Of a stretch of DNA of 64,000 nt, positions 9,551 to 21,921 are shown piece after piece. Position 1 is the first letter of the stretch; every line of letters starts with the position of its first letter. Source of the DNA: Guyanagaster necrorhizus. Taxonomy: Eukaryota; Basidiomycota; Agaricomycetes; Agaricales; Physalacriaceae. The DNA lies in assembly GCF_019112545.1 (NCBI RefSeq), contig NW_025064912.1, forward strand, positions 331,049-395,048, written 5' to 3'. The position numbers and the translations under genes are program-made. Under the pieces are notes generated by a model, which was given only the letters and a program-made list of their open reading frames with translations, was not told the DNA's origin and made no database searches.

Positions 9551-12531
9551 CTCCCTCTTGATCAAACATGTCTACAGAGGTATTGAGACAAGTCCGAGTA
9601 AGGTAATCATGTGCCTGAGCTTCTCTCTTCCCAATCCCTTTGTCAAGGCATCGGCTGGCATATTGTCAGTTTGTAAGTGGGCCACATGGATGCACCCCTT
9701 CTCAACTTCATTGTGCAGCCAATAGAATTGAAGGTCAAGGTGTTTAACCTGGCCATGATATTCAGGGTTCCAATGTAAGGCTAGCAAACTCCCTGGTATG
9801 AGAAATATGTGTCTGCTCTTGCAAGTTCTTTTGTAATCACAAGGGGAAAATACAGCAGCTCATTGGTAGAATGAGCCCTAGTGTCTGCCTTGAGGCAGAT
9901 GGGCAGGACATGAGTGGGATGTAGAGGGATAAGGTAGAAAATCTGAGGATGACTCCAAGCTGTCTGTTTGTGCAATACCAGGCTCAAAGGCTTTTAAGTA
10001 TGCTTATGGCTTTGGTTTGTTGGAGACTAGCAGAATTTTATTCCTTGGCTTTGTACTGTAAAGTTGGTCATTGTTCTATCTACAAGGTTATCCCTTAAAT
10101 ATCAAGATCCCAGAAGCCTGCCTCCTTATCAGCTGTGGCTCCTATGCATGTCCAGACCAGCAGGGCACCACCAATCTGCTCAGCAGGTCCACTATCTGTG
10201 AGCAAATCAGCTACACCTTCCATATCTGGTGCCTCATCAAATAGCTTTATAAGGCTATCCATGCCCAATCCATCTCTGATCAGATGAAGTATCCCTTGTG
10301 TGCATGCTCCAGCTGATAGGCATCTGCTTCTAAGTGCTACAGTTGCTCATCAGACACAAAGGGGGTGGACAGCAGAAAGCCATGTGTCATTATATTGTGG
10401 GTTGTTGATCACACAGCAAATCCCTGAGCAGGTCATGTCAGTGCTCCATTGCTTGAGCCATAGTGGGGGAAATGGTTTCTTGTTTTGAAGGCAGGATGAT
10501 GCTCACTGCTCAGCTCTCTTGATGCTCTGGTGGATCTAGAGCCAGGGAAACTGAAATTTGGTGCCCATGAGCCTATGGTGCAGCACACTAAGTGACTGAT
10601 AGAGCAGACTCATTGTCAATATAGAGTACTGAAACATTGGTGAATGAATAGCCAAACTCTGTGAACAAGTTGCAAAGCCAAAGGATTTCCTGACCAGCAG
10701 ATACAGCCAAAATGTATTCTGCCTCTGTCATCAGGAGTGTCACAAATGCCTGAAGACAACTCATCCAGCTAATGGCTCCAGTCCCCATTTTGACAATGTA
10801 GCCACTTGTGGAATGCCCACTATCTTTATCTCCTCTATGATCTGCATTGCAATAAATCTTGAGGTTGAAGGCTGGTGAATCTGACTTAGAGTTGGGAGAG
10901 CAGACAATGTGATAGTCAACTGTGCTCTCAGATAGCATAGAAGCTGTTTGAGAGCTTCCCAGTAGGCTGTGCCAGGGTTTTTGCTGAATTGTGAGAGTAC
11001 ACTCACAGGATAGACAACATCAGGCCTGATAGCAATAGCAAGGTAGGCCACAGAGCCAAGCACATTCAGATATGGGGTTGTCCATATTGTCTCATATTCC
11101 TCTGGTGTTTTGAGAGACTGATCTGCTGTAAGTTTTATGTTTGGATCCAAAGGTGTCAGAACAGGGTTGCAGTCAGCCATTCCTGCACATTGCAGAATGT
11201 CTAAGATGTATTGGCACTGGGAGAGAGAGTGTGTTTGGTTGGCTCGGTCATGCTTGATCTTGACACCAAGGAGGTAAGATGTTGGACCCAAGTCTTGAAG
11301 CTTGAAGTGCTTCTTGAGATCATTGATGACCTTTGCAACACCATCTGGTGTCTTTGTGGCAATGGTCATATCATTAACAAAGACTGAAATGATGATATGT
11401 TCACTATCCCTCTTGTAAACTCAGACACTAGGCTCACATTTCATCTGTTCAAAACCCATGGCATTGATCAATGTCACATGTAGCTTTTTGTGCCATTCTC
11501 TCCCAGCTTGCTTTAGTCCATATAGAGACTTAAAGAGGTGTCAGACTCATTCTTTCTCCTCAAAATCTTCTGGCTGTTCTATGTACACCTCTTCTGTCAG
11601 CTCACCATTGAGAAATGCTGATGAGATGTCAACATTCCATAGCTCTAAATCCTTAAGAGCACCAAGTGCCAGAACAACTTGTAGAGTGGCCTATTTTGGT
11701 GTTGGAGAGAAGGTTTCAGTGTAATCAAAACCAGATCATTGTGAGTATCCCTTTGCAACTAGCCTTGCTTTATGGTGCTCAATTGATCCACCAGCATTGT
11801 ATTTCACTTTGAATATCCAGTGACTCCCAACTGCCTTTTGATTTGAAGGGCATTTCACCAATTCAAAGACACTATTTTCAACAAGTGCTTGTATCTCTTG
11901 CATGGCAGCTTCATACCAACTTGCAGCTTCCTCTGGAGGATGTTTCATAGCTTCATAAAAGGATCTAGGTTCACCATTATGTGTGGATGTCTTGTAAGCT
12001 GTTTCTGTCATGCTCTCAAATACAACTTCCAGTCTTTTCTCTATTGTCAAGTGTTCTATTGTCTGGCTGGAGAAAGCTATGCCTTCAAGAATAGTTTTGT
12101 CTTCCATAAAGGCTGTGTGTGCTTGATCCTCTGCATTTCTTGCATGATCATCATTGTTGACATTTCAGTGCATTCCACAGCTATAACCAGGGCTGGGATC
12201 ATATGGGCCATCATCATGTATTCTGTATTCATGTTTGCCTAGGTCTGTTGGAGGAGATGGTAATGGTGATGGAGTTAGGTCTGGGAGAGATCTATTAAAT
12301 GGTGAACCAAGAGTGGTTATAACATCATAAAGAAGAGGTGATACTGGAGGTAGTGGACTTAGAGAAGATAAGGGATTCAGTGCTGGAGAATTTTCTGGAG
12401 ATGGAAGATCATCATTGTTGAGGTCTCCCTCTTGATCAGGCAGCATAGGAGGATCTGACAGATTTGAGAGTGAAGAAAATAGATCACCAAAGGGGTTGAT
12501 AAGGGTTTTTGTATTTCTTGGAAACACCTGC
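9551..12531 (-). pseudogene. Ty1/copia retrotransposon pol remnant (linker, RT, RNase H)
   Basis: Reading right to left: a Pro/Ser/Asp-rich linker between integrase and RT (about 12531-12110), then the RT N-terminus with SHWIFKVKYN and ARLVAKGYSQ (11736-12107). Next come WNVDISSAFLNGE (about 11650), the RT active site (FVNDM in place of the usual YVDDM, 11368-11382), YLLGVKIKHD and GSVAYLAIAIRPD. RNase H (10591-10938) has STSGYIVKMG and TEAEYILAVSAG, and its C-terminus (9572-9787) reads KHLDLQFYWLHNEVEKG ... ADALTKGL. Gag, protease and integrase are absent, cut off at 12531 by repeat R0. Stops, the D-to-N change in the active site and a 0.8-kb insertion in RNase H show it is dead. It is probably the oldest insertion of the cluster. 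Confidence 0.9.
9788..10590. other. 0.8-kb insertion inside copia RNase H
   Basis: RNase H breaks after DNESALSV (about 10590) and resumes at ALHWNPEYH (about 9785), so the sequence between is foreign to copia. On the minus strand a frame ending at a TAA near 10095 reads ILHLIRDGLGMDSLIKLFDE and then ADLLTDSGPAEQIGGALL, which looks coding but is not recognised. It has no CpG, like the rest of the cluster. No clear target duplication or LTR termini were found. Confidence 0.5.
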
Positions 12532-13453
12532 TGAAGAGGTTCTGCATGTGTGGAAGGTGAAAATGGATACAGTAGAGTGCTATCCACTGATCACACTCAC
12601 ACCAACACACACACAATACTCTTAGTTCATGGGGGGATTATAATGTGATAAAAGTAGTCACAGCAAATCTAATTGTCTTCTTTAATGAATCTACAGCACA
12701 CAAATAGCAATAGCATGCATACAACAGTCCTAGGTCTCTCTAAGTCTCAAAGCTTTTTGTTTTATCAGAACAAGAGGTGGCAACAGATGTTGCTGGGCCT
12801 CAAGGCAAAGGTACTGCAGCTCAATACAATACATCAAAACACTGCCACAAAACTCTCAAAATGGTTCCAAGCACAGCCCAGATCAAATCAAAATTTCTAA
12901 CACACACAATACATGACTCAAAGCTTAGTGCTCTAAGCAGAAACCAATCACAAACACATCCACAAGTGTCAAAGAGCTCAGATCTCTGTACACAAGCTTC
13001 CAAACTAATTGTAGACCTATGGGATTCAAACCTATATGATTTAGAGACACAAAACACAATAAAACACCATCCAACAGATCCAAAGGGTTTGAACCTCTGC
13101 CATCTGTAGTGCCCTTCAGACACTACTCTCTTATTCTCAGATTAGAGCACTATTCAAAACCTCTTATCAAATCAAACTGAAGTCCCTCATGAGCTTCTGT
13201 GTCTTGCTTAGTTCTCAATTCTCTCTGAATGATATCAATAAGAAGTTTATTCTCTCACCCAAGATTATAAACACAAGCCCAGAGCTAGAGTGCAAGGCTT
13301 TCTATGTCCAATACATCATGTCTGTGGAGGGTTGGAAACTTCTATTCTACTCATACAATGTGGTATTTAAATACTTTACTGTGGTACTTACTAATACAAT
13401 CCTATTATAGTATCTTCAAAGCATGGGACTCTATCCCAGATCATGTGATTATT
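12532..13453 (+). mobile_element. Repeat R, copy R0 (5' half, cut by gypsy A)
   Basis: The copy starts with TGAAGAGGTTCTGC at 12532 inside the copia linker and follows the R sequence (compare 38280-39230) until gypsy copy A begins at 13454. It includes the purine/CA-rich segment near 12590-12620 and the motif gagctagagtgcaaggct near 13280. There is no credible ORF. The minus-strand copia frame runs into its first 55 bp by chance. R is described under copy R3. Confidence 0.75.
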
Positions 13454-13850
13454 TGTTATGATTTTTCTCATTTTCTTTCATATTAACCCTTATTTATGCT
13501 TAGTCAGAGCACCTAGACCAGCACTTAGGACAGTGGGACTGGCTTAGTTATCACAACAAGCCCAGTCAGTCATTGCCTTTTGATGCAACAGCATTGCCCA
13601 ATGATGCACAATAAGACTTTTGTAGATAGTAATGACACTCAAGGACAAAGAGCACAAAGAGCACAAAGGACATAATAAGTAGTAGTATTTATATTGCTAT
13701 GAATGAACTGTATATAAAGAGGATAGCTCTTACTGGTATAACCCCAGCTTTGAGCTAAAGTTTATTCACACTACTTCATTCTCAAGCCACTTGTCTTCAG
13801 TCTTGAAAGCACACTAGTCAACAAAGCACAATAAGTGGACTTAGGCATTA
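13454..13850 (+). repeat. 5' LTR of copy A, 3' end deleted
   Basis: It starts TGTTATGATTTTTC and contains TATA-like tgtatataaaga (about 13715) and the RNA-start motif agctttgagctaa. At about 13850 it jumps to the leader sequence cacaataagc, so roughly 80 bp of LTR plus the primer-binding site are deleted. Confidence 0.8.
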
Positions 13851-13874
13851 CACAATAAGCATAAAGGAAACTGA

Positions 13875-16800
13875 ATGCAACTATCACAAACTACAACCTC
13901 CAATCTCACTGATGACTTTTTTAAACTTTTAGCTTTCATCATTGGAATGCTTCTAGGTTTATTAGCAATCATCCAACTTTATCAAGGCTGAAAATCAGTA
14001 GCAGCATGGGTAGTCAGGCACTACTAAGCTTTTTAACAGGTACAACAAATTTTGCACAATGTCACTCCTGACCTCTCCTTCTATGACATTGCTCCTTCCA
14101 CCAGAGTCTCCTTCCAGCCTCTGCTTGAACCTATACCCCAAACCAAGTTTGAGGGAATGCATTCAAGGAGCACTCAAGAAGAAGAGAGATACTGATACCT
14201 CTCTAGACCAGCCAGAACAGAGCACAGAAACCAGGACAATTGACTCACAGGTTTCAGAAACCTGTGGGTCCTGCTGGGGTTCTCTCCAGTCCCAAACAAT
14301 GAGGACTAGGATCTCCCCAATGACTTCTCTAATGACTCCCCATCTCCTGATCATTCTACCACCCCAATTGAGTACAGCATTGGAAACTGTGCTTGGGACT
14401 CCATTGATGCTATTAGGGTGGCTCTAAGATCCTGACCCATTTTGCCTGCAGACTCCAGACACAACTCCTTATATGCAACCTCAGAGTTGAGCCTGAACCC
14501 CTCCCAGGGTGAGGACCTATACACCAAAGATATGGAGCCAGAAAGAGGGCATTCATCCTGGAGATCAACCATCTAAGATGTCATTGACCACTTTTTCAGA
14601 GACTTCACAGAAGCAGAAATTGATGCAGCTGGAGAAGAGGTTGATCTTGAGTGGGCCAAAGCTGAGCAGGCCCAATGACAGAAGTTACATGATGAAGAGC
14701 AGTACATCCACTAGTTTAGACAGTGCCAATGAGAACTTGAAGCAGCTACATGGGGACCAGCAAGCTCTATATGATATAGATTATGAACAGAGTCTGAGCC
14801 CTCCCCCTTCTGAGAGCCCAGCACCCCTGCCAGTACCAACCTATGGGCAGGGTTGGCTGAAGCTATTACCACTAGTGAGGCAAGGTGGCATGGTGATTCC
14901 CTTACCAAAAGAGAGCCCAGTAGCTCCACCATCACTGACACAGATATAATCCCTTCTCATACTGACTCCATACTTGACACCTATGGGCTTTGAGTCCCTC
15001 TCAATGCCCACATCTCTGACTGGGGACTCTGAAAATTCCTTGGAGGAAGAATCATGGCTCTCTTCCTCAACCCACAATTTTATTAAAACTTCTGCCAATA
15101 TTGCCACAAACTGGAGGAGTGCTGAGCTCAAGGCAGCCATAGAGACAACAATGGGATTGGAGCAGGACCTGTTGAGCAGCCTCCTGCTTGGTCCAGTCTT
15201 ACCACCACCATTAATGACAACAACCAGCTTCTCAGCAACCCTTCAGCTGCAGGATCCTCCAATCTTTGACCTGCATGATGACTATCTCATTGAGGACAGC
15301 AAGGAAGAGGAGAATGAGAATGAGGACATAGAGAGGATCCAGGATATCCCTCTTAGATAGAGACAATGGGAGTACTCAGACAAAGAAACAGATGAAGAAG
15401 CACTGGCTGAGGAGATGCAATAAACAAGAGAGAAGGAATACAAAGGACTGTACAGGGAGAGATTGTCCTTCCTGTAGAGGGACACTCAATGGTTAGCCTC
15501 AGACATGGAGCAAAAGCATATTCATTCAGACAATGATGAGTGGCAGGATATTTTACAATATTCTGCCACTAAATATGCAATTGACAATTATAACAGAAGG
15601 CATCTGGAGGACCATTTCAGCAAGCTGCTGAGATACAAATCAAAGTACAACATCCAGCTGATGCCATGGATCCCATCCACCACTCTGAAACAAGCTGTTT
15701 ACATGGCTCCATCAATTCAAACCCACTAAAGCTGATACTCCTACACCATACCATTGATCCAGTCCTCAGCAACTCAGCTCTCTTGCTCCTGACCCCAGCT
15801 GACCACCTGATCCACTGGATTCTGAAATCCTTAGACCAGCAAAGGTTGTCAACTTCTCAGTGGACAGCCACTGTCAGATAAGGCTGAAGGCAGTGGGAAA
15901 GAACCCATCAAGGATGATCTCAAGGCCATTCACCTAGGATTTACCATGTAAAATAAGATAATCATATGGAAGAAAGTGGCATCTATGGGAAGTCCCATCA
16001 CAGATGACAGCTCTCTCCATTCATTTTCTGGACTGTCTACCAAATGGTGGTGTCTGCCTTTTGATCAATGGCCCAACCCCATGGGGCCCTTACCATAGAA
16101 TGCTGCCATTCTCCAATGCAAGGCTGACCTACTTCAAAAGCCTCAACCATTTAAGAGCACATCTGACAATATTGATCAATTTCTAATAGACTGAAAACAA
16201 TACTTGGAAGTCTACATTGCCTATCTCAGGACTGATATAAACAAGATCACATTTGCCTCATCCTACCTTGAATACAAGGCCAAAATATAGATTCTAATTT
16301 CCCCCAACTTCTATTTGACCATCAGACAGCATCATTGACTGCCATCATGGCCTGTATTCAAGCAAATGCTTAATGACAAGTTCATTGATCTGGCCATACA
16401 AAAAGTATACAAAGCTAAGATCAAGGAGTTTAAGATGGGAGACAAGGTCACCATGAAATACTTCAATGAATTGGAATGGTTAGCCAAACTTGCCAGGATC
16501 CAGGATGATATTGCAGATAATGGAAGGATGGTAGAAGCACTCAAATGAGGGGCCCCATCATCCTGAAGGAATATGATGAATAAAAGGAACAGGTCACCAA
16601 AATGCACAAAGAGAGGCAACAACAAAAAGTGGAACAGGCCAACCTACAGGAGTACCAGAAGCTGAACCAGCCATTGACTTTGAATCAGAAAACTGGCAGT
16701 CAGGCTGGTGCCCTCAAGACAGAGACTTCATTGATGACTAGCACCCCCTCATACAGAGCTCAGAAGATGGGAACTGAGGTCACATATACCAGAGCCAGGA

Positions 16801-17000
16801 AGCCAATGGATATCAACTGCCTCAAAAAGGAGGGAAAATGCTTCAACTGTGGCCAGAAGGGCCACATGTCATAAGACTGTCTGAAGAAGAAACAGACACA
16901 TGGGGACATTCAGACACAAATCACTGAACTGCAAAAAGAGGCAGAGGAACTCAGCATGGAGACAAAGGTTGAAGAGGTAAAAGATGGGGCTGACTAGAGA
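13875..17000 (+). pseudogene. Gag of copy A with N-terminal hydrophobic segment
   Basis: The ATG at 13875 opens a frame whose residues about 16-35 form a hydrophobic helix (FFKLLAFIIGMLLGLLAIIQ). A long Pro/Ser/Glu-rich section with stops and shifts follows, then the capsid-like core (about 16130-16560: QMLNDKFIDLAIQKVYKAKI, DYFNELEWLAKLA-like). The CCHC zinc knuckle CFNCGQKGHMS-stop-DC lies at 16839-16880. Capsid and knuckle package RNA in the intact element. Many TGA/TAA/TAG codons make this copy non-functional. Gag ends near 16995. Confidence 0.75.
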
Positions 17001-17808
17001 GTGATTTCACTAGGTTGGATGAAGAACTTTATGGTGTGCCCCAAACAGCTGCTGGATGGACTGATAGTACTTCTGTAGCTACTCATATGTCTAAATTATA
17101 CATGCATTTGAATATACCCAAATCCTCCACCACTGTGCACACTATCAAGAAATCACCCATTATAAAAACTCAACTGTCTATAGGTCAAACAGAGAGAGAG
17201 AGACCTCCACTAAATGGCTTAAGCCATTTGATACTGAGTGGACCTGGAGAGCCATTAAGGATGCCCAGTCAGAAGAAGAAGCCAAAATAGTACTCAAAAA
17301 TTGGATACATAAGATACAAGCTAAAGAAGTAGTAGACAAAATGATTGAAGGCATGAGGAAGGTGGAATGCTGCTAAGCACTAGAGTGGCTCAATGAACTT
17401 TGGGGCTCTAGGCAATATGTCAGAAGGGCTAAAACACCAGGATGAGACTTAACCACTAAGGCCCAGATTGAAACTCTCACCAATCAGTCAATCCATGCCA
17501 TCACAGTATTAATTGACAGTGGCTGCACTGGTAGCTTGATAAACTATGCTTTTGTTGACAAGCACAATCTTCTGACCTGAGCAACAGCTGCCTCCATCCC
17601 AGTATATAACACTGATAGCACAAGAAACCAAGCTGGCTTGATTACCAAGTTTGTCAAACTTTAACTTACTATCAGCAATCACTTGGTGAGGATTGATCTA
17701 GTGGTCACCAATTTAGGAACCAAAGAGGTATTTCTGAGTCATAACTGGCTGATCTGACATAACCCCCTGGTAAACTGGAAGACAGGACAAGTCACCTTTG
17801 CATGATGC
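17000..17808 (+). pseudogene. Pol N-terminus and aspartic protease of copy A
   Basis: The pol frame starts around 17000 and contains the retropepsin motif VLIDSGCTGS near 17505-17535, then YAFVDKHNL and GTKEVFLSHNWLI-like segments, before copy B interrupts it at 17809. Several stops are present. Confidence 0.7.
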
Positions 17809-18262
17809 TGTTACAATTTTCTACTCTTTTTTCTTTTATTCTTTTCTCTTATCCCTATTCATGCTTAGTCAGAGCATCTAGACCAGTGCTTAGGACTGTA
17901 GGACAATCTTAGTCAGCACATCACTATTGTCTCACAATGTAGCAATGCTCTAACAACAAGACAATCTCCCTTTTGTAGGTAACTACAACACCCTAGGACA
18001 ATGAGTACTATAGCACAAACACTCACAATTAGTAGCACTATATTTATCTAGGAGATGAATGGTATATAAGTAGTGTAGCTAACACCATGTATCTCTAGTC
18101 TCAAACTATCCTTTATCCTACTGCTTTACTTGAGTCAACTAGTGTTGATCTTGGGATATAATATCTTTAAACACACTAAAGTAGACTTAAGCATGATTGT
18201 ACAAATATGATACAGCACTTATTTATCACATGTTATCAATCACCTGTCACTCAGGCCTAACA
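17809..18262 (+). repeat. 5' LTR of copy B (454 bp)
   Basis: It starts TGTTACAATTTTC and ends CAGGCCTAACA. It has a TATA box ggtatataag at 18061 and the predicted RNA start agtctcaaactat at 18097-18109, about 35 bp downstream. The first bases TTACAAT are the CA-type decay product of TTACGAT seen in the solo LTR at 25027. Confidence 0.85.
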
Positions 18263-18263
18263 A

Positions 18264-18276
18264 TTAGCTTGAGACT
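18264..18276 (+). promoter_or_regulatory. Self-priming primer-binding site of copy B
   Basis: ttagcttgagact lies one base after the LTR. Its reverse complement agtctcaagctaa matches the LTR RNA-start region agtctcaaactat (18097-18109), with GACT/AGTC changed together relative to the other subfamily. Confidence 0.7.
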
Positions 18277-18324
18277 TCTATTTCCCTTTTTTTATCTCTA
18301 TCATGAGTGAAGAAGACTGAATGC

Positions 18325-18760
18325 TGTTATGATTTTTCCTCCTTTTCTATGATTTAACCCCTATTTTATGCTTAGTCAGAAGGCATAGGACCATGGGAGG
18401 TTTAGTCATCACAACTAACTTGCCCATCAAGTTGACTTAGACAACGATGCTCGACGATGCACAACCATCCTTTTATGTATAACAAAGGAGCTCAAGGACA
18501 ACGAGCACCATGGACACAGATAAACACAATTAGTAGGAGTATTATTAGTATGACCTGTACAATATTTAAGACTCACAGCTCTCGCTGGTATACCCCAGCT
18601 TCGAGCTAAAGTTTATTCATACTATACTCATTCTTGAGCCTACTTGTCTGTGCCTTAACTGCACAAAGCATTGGTATCACTGGACTTGATCATTATACCT
18701 GAACATGAGGTATCGATCATTTATCATGTGTTACTAGTCACATGTAACTTGAGTCTAACA
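18325..18760 (+). repeat. 5' LTR of copy C (436 bp)
   Basis: TGTTATGATTTTTCC ... GAGTCTAACA. TATA-like aatatttaagac lies at about 18561, and the predicted RNA start agcttcgagctaa at 18597-18609. It has the same length as the 3' LTR; the differences are transitions. Confidence 0.9.
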
Positions 18761-18761
18761 A

Positions 18762-18774
18762 TTAGCTTGAAGCT
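18762..18774 (+). promoter_or_regulatory. Self-priming primer-binding site of copy C
   Basis: ttagcttgaagct is the exact reverse complement of agcttcaagctaa in this element's 3' LTR. The 5' LTR has agcttcgagctaa, one CpG transition away. It does not look like a standard tRNA 3'-end complement. Confidence 0.75.
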
Positions 18775-18814
18775 GCTTCTTTCCTTTCTCAAGCCCAATT
18801 GTGCTGAGAAACTG

Positions 18815-21800
18815 AATGCCTCCTGCAACTTCCACTGACCTGAATTTTGACCATGAGTTCTTTGAACTCCTCTCTTTCATCATCAGAACACTGATAGGAC
18901 TTTTGGTGATCATCCAGCTGTGCTGGAGACACCACTCTATCACTGCTTGGGCCCTTAGACATTACCACAAATTTCTATGTATCTGAGAAATCTTATGAAA
19001 CGTAACCCCCAACCTTCCTCTCCATGACATCCCTGACTCCAGACGAATGACCTACCAGCCCCCAGAAGCCGGGCCTAGTGGCATGCATCTGAGGAATGGT
19101 GAAGAAGAAGTGGGAGGACAGCACTCCCCCTGATCCAGAAACACAGATGCTAGCGTCTCAAGAAGGTATGGTATACTTGTACTAGGACCAGCTCCCAACC
19201 ATGAAGATGAAGACATCCTGAAAGACTTCTTCCATCAATCTCCCTCTCCCGATTCTGCCTCTCTGACCCCTGGGGTTGCTAACTATGCCAGGGACTCTCT
19301 TGATGCCCCTCAGATGGCTTGAGGATCTGGCTCCAGAACTTCTTGAGGCCAATCTTGCAGCCCCTGTCCCACCTCCAGAACTGGCTCGAGGGTGGGAGTC
19401 TCCCCCTCAAATGACAAAGAAGAATGACGATGAGTATGGGAAGAAACTGTCCATCAGTACTTTCTGACTTGGGACTTCTCCATCCCTTTCAACAATGATG
19501 ACGCTGTTTGACAGGAGGAGCACAGGAGGTGGGATGAGCTGCAGCCAGTACGTCATGAGTCAGAGGAGTGGCAGTGACAGGAGGCCATGCAGTATGACGA
19601 GCAGCATAGGAACGAGCAGAGAGAAGTGGAAAGGGCCAGATTCAAAGCAATCAACACTGGCAACTGGTATGGGCTACATCCCGAAATCACCACTGTTCTC
19701 ACACCTGTACAAGCCAACCCTGCTTCCACCCCTTCCCCCATTTTCAGAGAGCCCAGCACCCTGAGCAGTGGATTCCCAGAGCACTGGGCAGACAGAACTA
19801 GAACTCAATGATATCCAAGGGCTCTATCCCCTGAGTATCCTCCCTCCTCCCGCACCCCTAGTGTTGACACTGCTTTCAGAAGCAACGAGTCCATCCTGGA
19901 ACACTATGGACTATGAGTCCCCAGAACTGCTCACATCTCCGCCTGCTCCCTCCGAGGTTTCCTCAGGAGTTGAGTTGTCAGGCAACTCATCAATGACGAC
20001 TACTGACACAATGTCCACCTCTATCACAAGCAAGTAGAGGTGGCAAGAGCAATAGGGGGAAATTGCTATGACTCATCTATCGGAAGCAGATCTGCTGCCA
20101 ACTATGAAGTCACTGCAACCGCTAGGCTGAGTACCCAGCCAGAGGAGCAAAGTGACGATCCTGCAAGAGGTCGAGGAGAGTATTTATGCCCAGCCCATTG
20201 GTTCCCTCCTAGAGGAGGAGGATGAGGACATGGAAGACAACACTGAAAGCAGTGGTCTGCCTAGGGGACCACCATACGACTCATAGGAAGAAATGGATGA
20301 ACAAGAACTGAAAAGGCTGATGCAGGAAGAAAGAATGCAGGAGTACCAAGGGTATTACCTGCAAGGGGTAAATTTTCTATGGTGCAACACTGCATGGGTA
20401 GCATCAAAAATTGGACAATTATATTTATATTTGGAACCTGACAAATGAACAGAAATCTTAAGGTGGGCAGCGACGGACTATGCAGCCCAACAATACAGCC
20501 AAAGACATCCTGAGTACCCGATAAGCTGACCTCCAGCCTATTCAGCCACTTCAATTATTCAGCCAATGCCAAAAACCCCTCTCGTCATGCTACAAAGAGC
20601 CGTGTATTGGGCCTCTTCAGCCTGAAGTACATTTTCCAGCTCTGACCATTCCTCTATGATAACGGCAGCATGGCTGGCCCAAACCTGAGCATGGCTGAGA
20701 ACAGGATACAGAAATCCATGGGTCGGCTCAGGGAGTAGACTCTTAGGGGGGCAACCACCCCCCGAACAAGCAGAAACTAGCGGTGCCAGAAAAGAACCCA
20801 TATGGGATGACCCTGAGGCAACCCACCTTGGATTCACTGTCTGGGATGGGGTCATCATCTGCATCGAAGACACGAAAGGAAGCCCCATAGCAGATGACCA
20901 CTCCCTCCACTCATTCCCCAGGCCGCCAACAGAATGGTGATAACCACCATTCGATGGCTGGTCCAACCCAATGAATGCACTGTCAGAAAATGCCAATGTC
21001 CTCCAATGCTGCTCTGATCTGCTCCAGAAGCCCCGCCCTTTCAAGGGGGCATCTGATAACATCAATCGGTTCCTCATGGATTGCGAACAATACTTCAAAG
21101 TATACATGGGATACCTAGGGTCAGACATGAACAAGGTCGCCTTCGCCACTTCCTATTTGGAAGAGAAGGCCAAGACATGGTGGATCCTGATCTCCCCAAA
21201 CTTCCGATCAAGCATGTGGGATCACTACCGATATCCCTCATGGCCCGTATTCAAACGTATGCTGAATGACAAGTTCATTGATCTAGCAGTGCAGGAGGTG
21301 CATAAGCAAAAGATCAAAGAGTACAAGATAGGAGATAAAGCGGTGACAGATTACTTTGACGAGCTGGAGAGACTTGCTAAATTGGCTGGAATTTGAGATG
21401 ATGTGGCCAATGATGGGCAAATGGTCGAAGCCCTCAAGAGAGGAGTCCCCTCTTCATACCTCACAATGATCTCTGCTGTGGGCATCAAAATGTTGATGCC
21501 AGTTGGGTATGAGCAATGGAAAGAAAGGATCATTGAGATGTACAAAGAGTGGCAAAGGCAGAAAGCAGAATTGTCCACTTTACAAGATTACACCAAGAAG
21601 TCGACCCCACCAACCCTGAACAAGTCGAGGCAAACTGTCGGGAAACCATCAGGACCCTCAATGGCCACAACCTATAGTAGCCAGAAGACTGGAACCGGCA
21701 CCACATATACTGGAGCTGGGAAGCTGATGGATATCGACAGAATGAAGAAGGAAGAAAAATGCTTCAACTGCAGTCAGAAGGGACACATGGCCAAGGACTG

Positions 21801-21921
21801 TCCCAAGAAGAAATGCACCTGCAAAGATATACAGGCATAGATAGCCGAGTTACAGAAGGAAGACAAGGAACTCAGGAAGGAAACAAAGATCGAGGAGGTA
21901 AAAGACGGGGCCAACCAGTGA
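18815..21921 (+). pseudogene. Gag of copy C
   Basis: The ATG at 18815 starts MPPATSTDLNFDHEFFELL, followed by the hydrophobic helix SFIIRTLIGLLVIIQLCW and the conserved ITAWALRHY. A long acidic/Pro-rich middle follows. The capsid core is at 20971-21580 (FKGASDNINRFLMDCEQYF, YLEEKAKTWW, QMLNDKFID-like MLNDKFIDLA). The CCHC knuckle CFNCSQKGHMAKDC at 21760-21801 is intact. Gag ends at a TGA (21919-21921) that has counterparts in G, F and H. The 5' half has several stops and shifts. The core region from 20971 to 21840 has only one TGA. Confidence 0.85.

Larger units (their letters stand above)
13454..17808 (+). mobile_element. Gypsy chromovirus copy A (5' part)
   Basis: The copy holds a 5' LTR missing its last part, gag, and the beginning of pol through the protease. 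It is cut at 17808 by copy B. It is inserted in R0. CpG is almost absent and stops are frequent, so this is an old copy. The pol right half (RT onward) is not found elsewhere in the window. Confidence 0.85.
17809..18324 (+). mobile_element. Gypsy chromovirus copy B, left piece
   Basis: It consists of a complete 5' LTR (17809-18262), the primer-binding site and the leader up to and including the gag ATG (18321-18323). It is interrupted by copy C at 18325 and resumes at 26824. It belongs to a subfamily whose self-priming pair reads AGTCTC instead of AGCTTC. Confidence 0.85.

Noticed and set aside
12165..12587. Minus-strand 140-codon frame as an independent gene
   Set aside because: Its first residues come from the R0 head and the rest is the copia integrase-RT linker.
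12673..13410. Several overlapping 70-110 codon frames on both strands in R0, with similar ones in R1, R2 and R3
   Set aside because: They are not maintained between R copies and carry no domain, so R is treated as non-coding.
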